Assembly: GCA_021401465.1 (NCBI GenBank)
Contig: JADDMT010000004.1
Span: 310,001 to 374,000 of the forward strand
Direction of reading: 5' to 3'
From: Teratosphaeria epicoccoides
Lineage: Eukaryota > Ascomycota > Dothideomycetes > Mycosphaerellales > Teratosphaeriaceae
Length of the DNA stretch: 64,000 nt
Within the stretch, counting starts at the first letter, position 1, and each line of letters opens with the position of its first letter. A program made the position numbers and the translations under genes. Below the pieces are notes generated by a model. The model was not told where the DNA came from and made no database searches. It saw only the letters and a program-made list of their open reading frames with translations. Below are positions 34,101-46,400 of this stretch, one piece after another.

Positions 34101-36189
34101 CGAACATGCGGTACAGAGCCGTCAGCATTATCGTTGTGATGTAAACGAAGAGCATGTAAATCCAGAATTTCCCAGCGTTGACGGCCAGACTGCACATGAA
34201 GTACATGATCACACCGAATATGCAGACCTGGATAGCAATGACCGGCAGATCCATAATCACTCTGGCGGCACTGACGGCGCTGGGTCGATAGAAAGCATAG
34301 TCCTTGTGCCTTCCAACGACCGCACGGCCAGAGACTGCCTTCATCAGCTCCGTGAGCTGCAGCCATCCCAGAAAAAGAATACTAAAGAACAGCGCTCCGC
34401 CGCGAGAGAAAGCACCTTCGGTATTCAGAGGTTCGCCATAGAATAGAGATCCGACGATAAGACCGTTGGAGATAATGATGAAGATCTTGGTGTAGAGCGT
34501 CGTCTTATCGCCTAGGAGCAACCAAAATTCACGCTGAACACAAGCCATCACTTGCCGAGGGAAACTGACGGTGTACGACGACTTCTTCGACACGCGCTTC
34601 GACTTGCCCTCCTGAACCGCGCCTTCGAACTCCTTGGCATCTTGAAAGTCTGATTGTTGCAGGTAGTGCTCGTATCCTGTGATGTCGTCTAGGACCTTTT
34701 GGTAGAATGGCGATGATCTAAAAGCTTTCTCAAGTTCTTCGGGTGTCTTCGGTGTACTGCGTTCGCAGCCTTTCCGGAATCGACGTTCAACAGGGTCCGT
34801 GAGAGCGGTCAAGAAATCCGCCGTTGTCTGGCGCACAGGAACCTCGAAACCAAGGTCGATAAAATATTGACGTGCTTCCTCTGCACGACCGGAGAAAATT
34901 TGCCGACCTTGGTCCATAACTAGGACCTTGTCCATGAGATCGTAGATACCTTCACCAGCTTGGTAGAGGGTCACAAGCGTGGTGCGGTTCGAGACGTCGG
35001 TCATGATGCGTAATGAACGAGCATAATCCAGCGCCGTTGATGCATCAAGACCACGGGTTGAATTGTCCCAGCAAAGGACGGTTGACTTTGACGCCAGCGT
35101 TTCTGCAATGGAGACACGCTTGCGCTCACCTCCAGAGACACCACGAGTATACTCGTCACCGACAAGAGTGTACTTCGTGTGCGAGATTCCAAACATGCGA
35201 AGCAGAGCGTTAGCGATGACTGGAATCTCTGATCGCGCCTTCTTCTTCGTCTTGTTCAACAGCGCAAAGACAAACGTTTGCCAGACATTGAGAGATGCAA
35301 AGTGAACATCATCTTCAGGGTTGTAGTTCACCTCGCCACGATACATCTTCTTCTGCTTGCCTGCTGGGATACCGCCATACGAGACCTCGCCTTCGACAGA
35401 TGCATACGTCTCTCTGTTATTTGCGATAGCTTTGAGGAAGGTTGAGCAGCCAGCACCCGGTCGTCCAAGTACCAACATCATCTCTCCATCTCTAACGCAT
35501 CCCGTGAAGTCATGGACCAGATCTCTCGTCTCTCCAGACCGCCTAGCCAGCGCCGGGATATATCGACTGATAATACGATACAAATCCGGGCCAAACGTTC
35601 CAACAATGGCATCCGGAAGTGTTCGCACAAACGATGCACCAGAAGCAATACCCTTGACGGTCAAGTGCTTGTAGATCACACCAACTTTCTTCGCTGAGCC
35701 GGCCTCAGATCGTTTCTCAAAGTGCCCTTCGCGCATGAACTTGTCGAGCTCAAAATCCTCTTCATCCTTCTCTCCAGGCGAGCCAGTCTCCAGATCTCCA
35801 GGCTCAGTCAACTCGGACGGCGCGCCGCGTTTACTACCGGGTCTCGGTGGTGCCTCCCGGCTTTTTCTCCCAGACTTAGACCGTTGCGTGTCTCTCGACC
35901 TCGTGCGCTCCATCTGTGTGAGCTCTTTCCTGAGATGCTCATAATCCTCCATGGCCTCATGAGTGTTGAACCCGCCGACGTCACGCTCGCCCCAGGTCCC
36001 CTCTGCGTCTCTCTCTGGCGTTTCATCGCGAGACTCTACTTCCTCTCCACTTTGTGTGACTGAGGGACGCATTCGGTCTGCACCAACTTGTCTATCGCCG
36101 ACTGTGTGCCATTGATTTGCTGGCGCGCTGCTTGGGCCATTGCTGTCCGTTCTTCGCAGGCGGTCCTGGTCGACCGAAGACCCCCACAT
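31135..36189 (-). CDS. PDR-type full-length ABC transporter (ABCG family)
   Basis: This pleiotropic drug resistance exporter has the order (NBD-TMD)x2 and should sit in the plasma membrane, exporting hydrophobic compounds such as azoles or plant products. Exons 33964-36189, 32262-33748, 31649-32200 and 31135-31594 sum to 4725 nt and code for 1574 aa, with introns of 215, 61 and 54 nt. NBD1 shows the asymmetric PDR Walker A with Cys in place of Lys (GRPGAGCSTFLK, near 245) and the intact signature VSGGERKRVSIAE. NBD2 has the canonical GASGAGKTTLLN (near 950) and the degenerate signature LGVEQRKRLTIG. This swap is normal in the family. The second TMD ends with a large Cys-containing outer loop and a Lys-rich tail. 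The first 140 residues are hydrophilic and long for the family. The start ATG at 36189 was chosen because the open frame further upstream begins at a GTGAGT that looks like an intron donor. Confidence 0.9.
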
Positions 36190-37672
36190 TGCGCTGATGT
36201 TGCGTAAATTACCAAGAAATGATTGCAAAGTGAAACCGCGATCCGGGAAGGCGTGAACTGACCACTGGCGCACAGAAGCCCACGACGGCTCACCGCTCAC
36301 TGAGCCAGAGCCTGCCAGCAACTCAAGGCAACGTGATGCGAGAAGATGAAGACAACGGAATCGAGAGAAAGAGAACCAACTCGGACTCACCCCGTACTTA
36401 CCGGCGACTAGTATAGCTTTGATGACGGTGATCTATGCAGCCTAGCTCCGTTATATCCGCTTAGAAATCGAACTGCCAAATGGTGCTATGTTTCTGCCGT
36501 CCGGTCACCACGAACGACATTCAGCACGATCTAGTAAACCTTATCAGCTGATCTGCGACAGGGCGCCCATGCCGCCTGAACCTTATCACCTAGTCCGACG
36601 GTGGGCCCCTCAATTTGGACACCTCGGTCTCTACAATCGGAAATCGGCCACATTAGCATTGCTGCCTGTACGTCGTTGCAGAAGACAGGAGACAGGGTTG
36701 CCATTTCACATATGCGACTGAGCGCTGGCACACCAACAGACTCTGCATTAGCCGTGCATGGATCTCCACAACCACGTGGAGAGGTTGATCTTACATTGCT
36801 CAATGGTCGATCTCTCGATACCCTTGCGGAGAGCCACAGGGAATGTCCCTGTACGGTTCCAACAACACATGATGACTGGGCGGGCAGCTTCGGCGAAATG
36901 GAGGCGGTTTCTTGCCATGTTTCTTTCTTATGAGCATCCCGATCGTGCTCCAGTGACTTCAGCAGTCAATCGAGCGGTCTAACGGCTAGCGAACCGGCAT
37001 CTCCTTTGCCCAATCACCCGCTGGTCTGACTGCTGAATCAGTGTCGTGCCCATTCCCATCCTCTTCCGCGAAGTAGTCGAGATGTTCAGTCAAGGTCGCG
37101 CTGCAGCCTTGCGTTGGTACGGGGCCAGTCGGCCCGCATGGAAAGCTGCGGTCCCAGCCTGCATCAAACGGCATTTGTAAGCTTTCGCCGAGAATCAATA
37201 TCCTGACCATAGCATAAATAGTGCAGATTCCGAAGTCCGATCAAGGATTCTTGGAGCCGTCTCAATAGGGCTTTACAAGCGAATCCCGCGAACCGGTGTC
37301 TTTGACAATGCCGATGCTCAGTCAGCGGCTGACTAATGTCGACATGATGCCTGTAGGTGCCGTTCTGACTGATCATGCGCCGCGGGCGAAGCTAGTGGTG
37401 CGAGCAGGTCGTCCACAGGAGTGCACCAGACAATCGGGAAACATTTTCAAGAGCCGACTCGCTGGCGGCGTCAAGTCGCAATTCCAGTGGCGTGCAGGTA
37501 TCGTGATTGGTTGTCAACGATGCTTGTCATTAATAGTAAGAGTGAACGCTCCCGAAGCCGAGCGCAACATCCCGTGATTTTGTACAGCTATACGCGCACG
37601 GGTATCCAGTGGCCGTCGTCGTCAATCATGTCGCTCGTAGCTCATTCTCCCTGGGAGGCTAGCAATGCTCAA
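36190..37672. other. Intergenic, PDR transporter promoter
   Basis: About 1.5 kb between the ABC transporter start and the 3' end of RPC17. A possible 5'-UTR intron donor GTGAGT lies at 36385-36390 on the minus strand. Nothing else is supported; open frames are short and featureless. Confidence 0.45.
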
Positions 37673-38255
37673 TCAAATCTCATTCAGTCTATACGTCTCC
37701 TTGATAGCTTCGATCAGAATCTCTTGCTCTTCCGGCTTGAACCGCTCCTCGACATTCTCAATCATCGGCTGCAGCATCTCCACGGCCTTAGGAGCATGAT
37801 TGTATATCATCAAATGCTCAGTCTCCGTCAAGCTCTTGCCCTCGTGCTCCTTGGCCAGAGTCTTCTCCAGCTCTTCTGCAGTCATACTAATGCCACGATA
37901 GCTGTCAGTGAAAGGAACGATAATGCGATCCACGATCTTCTTGTCGAGCTCGTCCATGGCTTTGTAGTTCTTGTAGGCGATTGAATCTGTGTGGAAACCA
38001 ACTCGTCAGGGGGTGAGCCTAGCATGCGCGTAAATAGCCTAAGAGCCTACTCATAGTGTACGGATAAGCGTTCGACTTGAGAGCGCGCTCATGCCTCTCC
38101 AGCGCATTGAGAAAGTTCTCAGGGCGCTTCGCGGGCTTGCGATCGCGCTTCCGATCTTCCTTGTCTTCGGCTGCGTGTTGCGCGCGCTTCTCCTTGATCC
38201 ATCTTAAAACGTCCACGTTGGACAGTGGCTCCGTGCCTGCGTCGAGAATCTTCAT
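37673..38255 (-). CDS. RPC17: RNA polymerase III subunit Rpc17/RPC9
   Basis: This is the Rpb4-like stalk subunit of RNA polymerase III (yeast Rpc17, human CRCP), which pairs with Rpc25 and contacts the initiation factor TFIIIB. Exons 38051-38255 and 37673-37986 are joined over a 64-nt intron (GTAGGC..ACAG, with a CCTGACG branch-like site), giving 172 aa. The N-terminus MKILDAGTEPLSNVDVLRWI is the family opening. The middle is a charged linker (EDKEDRKRDRKPAKRPEN). The C-terminal HRDC-like helices include LTETEHLMIYNHAPKAVEML and ERFKPEEQEILIEAI. Start choice: the ATG at 38255; the frame is open further upstream only through non-ATG codons. Confidence 0.88.
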
Positions 38256-38449
38256 CGTGATGTGTTGGGTTCTTGACGAAGATGTCAATTCACTTCGAGC
38301 TCGAATGGATCGCGGCCCGGCATGACTCAGGCGTTGGCGCTAACGCAGGCACCGACGGGGAAATATTAGTCAGCAAGTGCTTGGGCAGTTATCGTTCATC
38401 ATGTGGAAGAAAGTTTAAAAATGGATTCCGGAGATCGTCATCAGTTGCA

Positions 38450-40000
38450 TCAGAACACAGCCCATTGCAGACTCTTCAGCCCATGCTTAGCAAAGTCCTC
38501 CCTCTCCACCTCATGCACGCCTTTGACCCTCAAACTCGCCACTAGACTTGCACCAGCCCAGGCACCCAATGTCTCCACTCCTCTGACTTCTCCCTTCACC
38601 TGTCCCTTCTGCCTCGCAAGCGTATGCCGCTCTGCCTTCGCAGTGATATCGGCTCTGATATCATCGTGCACCCGCAAATGGTGTGGTACATTATCCTGCA
38701 ATGGCATCTTTAGAGGGCTGACCGGAATGGTCATGGGATCTGGCGGCTTAGGTTGTGAGGCAATGTTTGCATTTCGGTCTCGCAGGATGCGCTCATGCCA
38801 GGCTTTAGCAGTGCCGTACGATGACACTGGGTCCCAGCCACGGGTGCTGACATTGATAATCTGATTTAACTCGTCGAGGAGACGCTGTTTGAGGCCTGGA
38901 AGGTCGCTGATGCCGCCCGTAACGACTATGCGGGAGACACATACAGCGCGGAGGTCCGGTGGTAGAGAAAGGAGCACTTCGTAAGCCGTGTGATGAATCG
39001 GCAGCTCGTGGTCATCGTCTTGATCTGGCCTCGTAGATGGCGCAAAAAAGGTGGTTTCTGCTGGAATTGAAAGTGATCGAAAGGGTATCTGCAGGGAGCA
39101 ACCGTCGTGTAGCGGGATTGTCTTGTCGCCAGGGCGGTCTGCATCGTCTTTCCGCGGTCTACACCAGCCGATCCGCCGCGTGACCTCTTCAACCTGTGCA
39201 AAGTCAAGTGACGTCCTCTCCGACGATTCAGTGCCGTTAGCTGCTTCGCGTAGAACTTTCGCCATTGCCTCTGTCAGCATCTTCCCACCTCTGACGCTGC
39301 GTCGTTGAGCAATCTCTCTGTACTCTCCCGTCGCTGTGACTACAGTTTCCTCCCATCCTACGTCGACCACCAATGCACATCGTAAACCAGCAGCGATAGT
39401 GGCGAGGATTGGCGCGGTCATTAAGAACATGCTGGGCGGCTGCGAGTAGTGATTGAACAGGACCTTCAGCACGACTTCCAGCAAAGGCCATGGCAGTAAC
39501 GATGGCAAGACTAGAACAGCTTTTCGAGGTTTTTGGTCCATTTGGAGGTAGGCTGAATGTACCTGCCTCACAGCCCGGTCCAGCTTATCTTTCACCAAAC
39601 CCAGGTCAACATCGCGGAGATTCGTGCGGTAGAGCTCGTAGTCTTCAACCCGATGGGCATCACTGCGCGCTCTGGATCGGTGATCAATGACGTGCTGTCT
39701 GTAGTCGCCAACTCGCCTCCCAATCTCGGGCGTGAATCTCATGATGCATCTCGGTTTGCTTTCGCCGGCAAATCCCGCACTGAGATGTCGGGACCCTATC
39801 TCGTACACAACATGATCGTCTGGCTCAGTGCGGAATGAAGCTGGCGATCCAAATTGGCTTGAAATGCTCCGCCCGAGCAGCGGTGTCCGGGGCGATCCAG
39901 GCGTGACTTGTCTTTGCGCGACACCAGAAGCACTAGGTCGCGTGCGAATCGCCGGCCTTGCGGCGAAGTACTCGGGAGCCGGAGTAGGTGAAGCTGCCAT
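38450..40000 (-). CDS. Actin-related protein, Arp10-like dynactin subunit
   Basis: A single exon of 516 aa with a divergent actin fold. Actin landmarks are present but degenerate: YEIGSRHLSAGFAGESKPRC (phosphate-1 region, normally DNGSG-like), a central LPSLLPWPLLEVVLKVLF and LVVDVGWEETVVTATGEYRE (phosphate 2), and IVVTGGISDLPGLKQRL (adenosine loop). The sequence is closest in style to filamentous-fungal Arp10/Arp11-type proteins that cap the pointed end of the dynactin filament. The degenerate phosphate loops suggest weak or no ATP turnover. The first 60 residues and the segment near 430-470 are Pro-rich additions. It is divergent from NOP58 with 320 bp between start codons. Assignment to Arp10 rather than another divergent ARP is inferred from length and loop decay. 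Confidence 0.75.
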   Translation of the reverse strand: MAASPTPAPEYFAARPAIRTRPSASGVAQRQVTPGSPRTPLLGRSISSQFGSPASFRTEPDDHVVYEIGSRHLSAGFAGESKPRCIMRFTPEIGRRVGDYRQHVIDHRSRARSDAHRVEDYELYRTNLRDVDLGLVKDKLDRAVRQVHSAYLQMDQKPRKAVLVLPSLLPWPLLEVVLKVLFNHYSQPPSMFLMTAPILATIAAGLRCALVVDVGWEETVVTATGEYREIAQRRSVRGGKMLTEAMAKVLREAANGTESSERTSLDFAQVEEVTRRIGWCRPRKDDADRPGDKTIPLHDGCSLQIPFRSLSIPAETTFFAPSTRPDQDDDHELPIHHTAYEVLLSLPPDLRAVCVSRIVVTGGISDLPGLKQRLLDELNQIINVSTRGWDPVSSYGTAKAWHERILRDRNANIASQPKPPDPMTIPVSPLKMPLQDNVPHHLRVHDDIRADITAKAERHTLARQKGQVKGEVRGVETLGAWAGASLVASLRVKGVHEVEREDFAKHGLKSLQWAVF

Positions 40001-40320
40001 TGTGGCTATTCGCTGTCAATCCAGCTCGGGCTGACAATCAAATGTATTCAGACACTGTATACAATTATTGCATCCCACTGCCCAGTCGAAGAAAGCTGGA
40101 GCTGGAGCTGGTTGACATCGGCACCTTGCCAAGCCGATGGAGCTCGGACCAACCAATGGAAATCTCAAATCTTTTTTCCTCCACGCCTTCCAGTCCCTGC
40201 CATTAACTGTGTCCCCAGTACCTTCTCCGTCGGCAGCCATTGTCGAGCACGACTACCGACTCATACCTAAAATTACGAAAGAGGAAGGAGCGCATTGTTG
40301 CGCTCGTCAAAGCTGGGAGG
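40001..40320. promoter_or_regulatory. Shared divergent promoter region (Arp10-like / NOP58)
   Basis: The 320 bp lie between two start codons on opposite strands and must carry both promoters. A CCAAT box-like ACCAATGG occurs at about 40149-40156. No TATA box is evident. Confidence 0.45.
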
Positions 40321-42365
40321 ATGGTCCTTTTCATCCTCACTGAGACGTCGGCCGGATATGCGCTGTTAAAGGCCAAGGACAAGAAGCTATTGAAGCGCAA
40401 TGATCTAGCGAAAGAGACAGAGAGTGCGGAGGGTGTGTGTGGGCTGTTGAAGCTGAAGACATTCAAGAAGTTTGAGAGTGCAAGCTCTGCGCTTGAGGAA
40501 GCTGCTGCCCTGTCAGATGCCAAGGTGAGTGCGCCCTTAGGCTCGAATAGGAAGGAGCGATGAGGCTGCATTGCACGGATGATGCCTAAATACCGGCGGT
40601 CGTGCTTGCGATATCATGGTCGAGCTGCGAGCAAGTGTTGGCAGACATGAGTCTCTGCGAAGCATTCGGAGAGCTTTGCCTCGCCCGTCCTCCACTGCTG
40701 CAACTCAGTATTGCACCGCAAATCACAGGAACAAGCGTACTAACGAACACTCTACAGGTTACGCCTATGCTGTCAAATCTGCTCAAAGACCTGAGAGAAG
40801 AGAAGAAGGTTTCGCTCGCAGTCGCCGACCCCAAACTTGGAAACGCCATCACCAAGATTCCAGGCCTTGAGATCTCGCCCGTATCTGACTCGACCACTGC
40901 TGAGCTGTACAGAGGCATTCGCGAGCATCTGCCGTCTCTGATCCCAGGTCTACTGCCCGAAGAGATCAGCACAATGTCGCTTGGTCTCTCGCACAGCTTG
41001 TCTCGGCACAAAGTCAAGTTCAGCCCGGACAAGATGGACACGATGATCATCCAGGCCATTGCGCTTTTGGACGACTTGGACAAGGAGTTGAACACATACG
41101 CGATGAGAGTGAAGGAGTGGTATGGCTGGCATTTCCCCGAGATGGCCCGCATCATCAACGACAATTTGGCGTACTCGCGTGTCATTATCTCCATGGGCTT
41201 CAGAACCAGCGCCAGCACGACTGACCTCAGCGATATCCTGCCAGAAGAGATCGAGGGTGCGGTCAAAGCTGCGGCTGAGATATCCATGGGTACCGAGATT
41301 ACATTTGAGGACTTGGACAACATCCGTGCATTGGCTGAGCAGGTCGTGGGTTTTACAGAATACCGTCAGCAGCTGTCTTCGTACCTCTCTGCGCGTATGC
41401 AAGCTATCGCGCCGAATCTTACTGCTTTGGTTGGGGAGCTGGTTGGCGCTCGGCTGATTGCACACGCTGGCTCGCTCATGAACTTGGCGAAGTCACCTGC
41501 CTCTACCATCCAGATTCTCGGCGCCGAGAAGGCGCTGTTTCGAGCTCTGAAGACCAAGCACGACACGCCAAAGTACGGACTCATCTACCACGCATCGCTG
41601 ATCGGCCAAGCGACCGGCAAGAACAAGGGAAAGATTGCACGTATGCTCGCAACGAAGACTACCCTTGGTCTCCGTGTCGACGCGCTCAGTGACTGGGGTC
41701 AAGCAGGAGCCGGCAAGGAAGAGGAGCCATCAGAAGAAGAGAAGGCAGCAGTGGGTGTTCAGGGCCGCTTGAACGTGGAGCGAAGGCTGCGTGCTTTGGA
41801 GGGTAAGCCGCTGAAGTCGACGGGCGTGGCGATTGGTCCTTCAGGCCAGTCTCCACAGCCTGGCAAATGGTCGATAAAAGAGGCGCGGAAGTATAATGCC
41901 GATGCCGATGGTATGGACGCAGATGCCAAGCCCGCAATGAATGGCGAGGCTGCCACGCCAGCCAAGTCGAGCAAGAAGAGGAAGATTGAAGAGGTCGAGG
42001 ACGCAGCCTCGAGCAAAAAGAAGGCCAAGATCTCAGCCACACCCGCAAAAATTGTCGCGGAGCCGAACGACGATGGGAACGAGGACAGCGACGAAGACAT
42101 GGAGGATGAGGGTGACGGGAAAATCATCACGAAGACCAATGTCAACGGTACAGCCGAGAGGGCAGACAAAGACGAGGCGCCTCCAAATGCCTCGAAGGAT
42201 GACAAGAAGGCGCGGAAAGAGGAGAAGAAGAGACTGAAGGCAGAGAAGGCGGCGAGGAAGGCGGAACGGGCTGCAAAGAGAGAGGCGAAGGAGGCGAAGA
42301 AGCAGGCGAAGAGCGGCGCTGATGGCGAGGAGCCGATGAAGAAAAAGAATAAAACGAGCTCGTGA
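40321..42365 (+). CDS. NOP58: Box C/D snoRNP core protein NOP58
   Basis: Nop58 is a core protein of box C/D snoRNPs that guide 2'-O-methylation of rRNA in the nucleolus, with Nop56, fibrillarin and Snu13. Exons 40321-40524 and 40758-42365 are joined in phase 0 over a 233-nt intron (GTGAGT..TACAG), giving 603 aa. Exon 1 gives the N-terminal domain (MVLFILTETSAGYALLKAKD). The coiled-coil and Nop domains follow: MSLGLSHSLSRHKVKFSPDK, NTYAMRVKEWYGWHFPEM, then GARLIAHAGSLMNLAKSPAS and KYGLIYHASLIGQA. The C-terminal 130 residues are a Lys/Glu/Asp-rich tail, usual for Nop58 and absent from shorter archaeal Nop5. The NTYAMRVKEWYGWHFPE block separates it from Nop56. I looked for a box C/D snoRNA in the long first intron and found no C/D box pair. 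Confidence 0.94.
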
Positions 42366-43411
42366 CGGACGGGCTACTGACCTGATGGATGCATGAACGG
42401 CGCATATGGGCATGGCGTTCTTGGGTCGTCTGGCAGGATCGTTGGGAGCGTGTCTGTGGATGGCATGTGCATGAGCAGATGTACCCTGCGTGGCCGGTCT
42501 TCACCCCGTCGATATGTACATTGGAGCGACGATGTTGGAGTAATGTTACACCCACACTCATCAGCGCAAGCATTCAGACTAGAAAATCCAACCTCTCTTG
42601 ACTGATCTCCAGGGCGGCGCCCAACAATATCGTCGTTGGACCTCATCGAGCCCCCGGGCCAGGCTCTGCAAACCTAACGTGCAGTAATAAGCTCGAAATA
42701 TCCCCTATCAATGTTCCCTTTCGCACAGTGATCCAGATAATCCGCTTGCTTGGCTACGTGGTGCGATCGGCCTGTTGCCGTAGCAGTGACAGCTGACAGG
42801 TTCCTGAGATGAAGTAAGTACATGTACGATGGTGCATCGATTAGTCCATCAACAAACATTTCACCTTGAGGGACATAAAGAGCGATCTGGGAACAGACTC
42901 AATCATGTAGCTGGCTCGTAACGACCTGTGAGAGCGGTGAACGACCCGAAACCTATCACCTGCCAAGCAAGGCAAGAGGACCTGCGCAGAGGGTCGCCGC
43001 GTTTGTCGTGTTCCATGGCCTTTGGCTTGGGAGATGAGGAAGCGAGACTGTCACCAAGATACGTAGTTTCATATTAATTCGTGCTCTCGTCTAATAACGC
43101 TGGTATCTTCGCATTTCAATCTCAACGCCACCTCATGCATGCTCGCTCGCTCGCTGGCTCGACTGTGATCCGCCCAATGTATTGCGTGCTGTCTCGCCCA
43201 TGCTCGCCCAGCGCCCTCGCTATGCTAAGACACCGATGCGAACGCCATGTAATGCTCAAGTCACACGCCGACCCCCCGCACAAAAATGCAAGCAACATCA
43301 CCACCAATCACCACCTCGCGCATCTCGTCATCGCCGCAGTAGCTTTTGCCACCCAGACATGCAGCCGCCCTGGTCAAACGCCGACCGGCGCTTCCAGCTT
43401 GACCTCCTCCC
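42366..43411. other. Convergent intergenic region
   Basis: About 1.05 kb between the 3' ends of NOP58 (+) and the PARP-E2 gene (-). Overlapping frames of 60-140 codons have no recognisable family. I see no repeat or RNA. Confidence 0.45.
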
Positions 43412-46400
43412 CTAGTACATTGAAGCACCACCAGAAGCACCCGGCGCAGTTCCATACGCCATCTCCTTGAATCCCGGCGGCACTGTCCATCCATGCGTCT
43501 GACAGGCGCGAATGTAGCCCTCCGCAGCCTCGCCAACGCCGTAATCGCCACTCGCTCGCGTGTCAAGTCTAGCTGCCGGCTCCTCCACCATCGCCATCCT
43601 GATCTGCATCAAGACTGATTCCATGCTCGACACACCGAGCCAGCCGTTATTCGTGAGCAGCTCCATGCACATCGCACCACCGATGACGACGTGGCCACCG
43701 CCACCCGAGCTGAAGGGCAAGCAACGTGGACGGATGACGCGGACGTAGGGTGGTGAGAAGGGGAAGTCCTTGTTGAAGCGTATCTCGAGCACGATGCTGG
43801 TGACACCTGCCTTCTTCATGTCCTCGACGAGCTTCAGCTTCTTGTCCAGAATGTGGAAGCTATGGAGCTCCACAATCCACTGATAGACATTCTCAATCTT
43901 TTCCACGTCAATGTACCAGCCAAGGTCAGCAAGTGTTGAGCTGTTCTGCATTCCAGCCAGCTTCTGCAGCTCCTTCATCAAATGTCTGGTGGTGCTGGAC
44001 ACAGCGTACTCAGGCATCGGCATGACAGGGAGCGTCGAGAAGTCCAGTGAACCAGGAACGAAGTCTGTGTCACCAATCTTCGGCTTCTTCACCACCTCCA
44101 CAATCTCCTCTTGGACCGGTCCAGGCTCCGGATCGTCCTCGAACAACATCTGCAGGTCTTCAACGTCCGTGGCCTGACTGGTAGTGTCCTCGTCATCATC
44201 ATCGACCATGATCGGGTTCAAGAATCCGCCGAGACCTTTCAGCTTCTTAAGCGCATTATGCCCCTTCCTGCTCTTCGCAGAAACAGAGTAGTCATCCTTG
44301 ACAGCTTTTCCTGACTTGATGGCAGACGCCGGAATGACTATAGAGTCGCTGATGCCGCGGGGTGTACGGCTTGGATCTTGTGGATGCACGTTGGCTGGCT
44401 TGATTTCTGCAGCAGGCTTCACGTCGTCCTGGCTGGGCGCGCAATCGATGAAGAGGTAGCGTGTCTGAACCCAGTCAAGGTGCTGGACAACATAATACGG
44501 ATTCATACTGACATATTCGCCGGGCGCGTTGACGATCTCATTAAGGGCCAGAGCGGACTTGACGCGCAGCACGCTGTTCGACCACGAACTAGGCATGGCA
44601 TTCTGAACGGCGCCATAAATCCTGCCGGAATAGCTTGATGAGATTGAGGCATCTTTGGCGTGATAGACGCCATGACCATACGCCCTGCCGTGGTCTGTGT
44701 TCTTGTAATGCAGACCTTCGCGAATGATCATATGCCAGTTGTAGAGCGGAGAGCCATGGAATGCAAACAGCGTTGGATACTTGAGACCAAGACGATCCCT
44801 CGTGTTGCGGACCTCGTTGATGAAGCGCTGCTCTTTGTCGGGTGCACCCATGGCAAAGCGGAACTGCATGTAGCCTTTCATGCCATATGCGCGGTCTTGC
44901 GAGGCGTTTGTAGAGGCGCTGTTCCCGTCGACCTGCATGATGCAGGCACGATTAGAGGCAATAATCCAGCGAAGCAAGCTGATAGCTGCCGGCGAAATGC
45001 GCTCAACCCAATGCCGTAGATCTGAGGGGCGATTCTTGACGAGCCACTCCTGCATGTCCGTCACACTCGGCAAAGTCTGGAGGAGCTTGCAAATCGCAAA
45101 GCACCTGTGTTTCTTGTCGAGCTGATCGAAATCCTGGGCATACACCTGGAACGATGCCTTGGACCATTTTGGTGTCGTGGCAGGAGTGAGGGTCTTTGGC
45201 ATGGTAGCTGTCGCAACTTTGGTGACCTGAGGAACAGCGGCTTGGTTGTTGACAGACCGCAAGGTCACGATGACTCGGTCAAGCTTGACTGTTGGAAAGT
45301 ATGTAATCTCGGCTATCCGGCAATGCAGCTCATCGTCGTTGCCTGCCGCTGTCTCCCTGATGACGATCCAATCACCTTTTCTGACCGGGCACACCTCAGG
45401 TCTGCCGTGAAAGATGAGCTCACAGTTGTCATGATCGAAGCCGACCTCGTACTTCGGCACAGGAGGGACATCTTTGCTTTCTTGTCTCGGCTCGTCAGGT
45501 ACAGCTCTATAGGCGTAGCCCGTGGCATAAGGATCTTGCATCGTGACTCGAGCTGGGTCGATCGGCGGTGCCATCAGTGCAAGACCCTCAGGAAAGTCTT
45601 TCAATTTCTGAGAGTAGGCACTTGAGTAGCAGAAGCTTATCAACAGGTCGACAACGTATGGCTGCGCAAGGATCTCGTGCTCGATGCTCGGTCCGAAGCC
45701 AAGCGTCATGTATTGGTACAAGCACAGACCAGAGTCGCATACATATGGCTTGATAGCCTCGATGTCGCCACTGAGTTGACGATGACAGACTAGGCAAAAT
45801 TCTGTGCACCGCACAAAGTGGCGCAGCATGAATTGCATAGCCAGCAGCGGGAAGGACCTGGTAAGACTGTTGCTCTCGGCATAGTGATCGGCTGTCACAA
45901 TGTCCGGCAAGGCTGGATTGATGGGCTCCGGGTCGAAGTACTTGTCCGGGATGGAGTCCGTGTTTCTACGACCTGCAGTGATTGCTTCGTCATAGTAACC
46001 CTCTGCACCTCTCCAGTCGAGACCATGACTCCGACATCGCAAGAGCTGCAACAAACGCTCTTCGAGCAAGCCTCGTAATGGTCTGCTGATAAACATCTCA
46101 CGCAGTACTTCCTCCTCTACTTCGTCTTGTGGTGCCGGGAGGTCACTTTGAATTACGCTGTCTCGACCACCTTTCTTGACATTGGTGAAGGCCTTGATTG
46201 CGTCTTGCAGACTTGGCTTGTAGTTCTTGCTGACGCAGACACGCATTGCAAGGTTCGCAGCTTGCCTGTGGGAGTCAATCGCTTGAAGCTCTTCATTCGT
46301 CCTGTAGCCATTGGGATACTGGACAAGCAAGATCAGGTAGTCGCTGGTGCTGACCTGCCAAGCCTGCATTGCCTCCCCTGAAATGCCGAGTTTTGAGATG

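Noticed and set aside
40525..40757. Possible box C/D snoRNA in the long first intron of NOP58
   Set aside because: There is a GGATGATG word but no paired CTGA D box within a suitable distance and no terminal stem.
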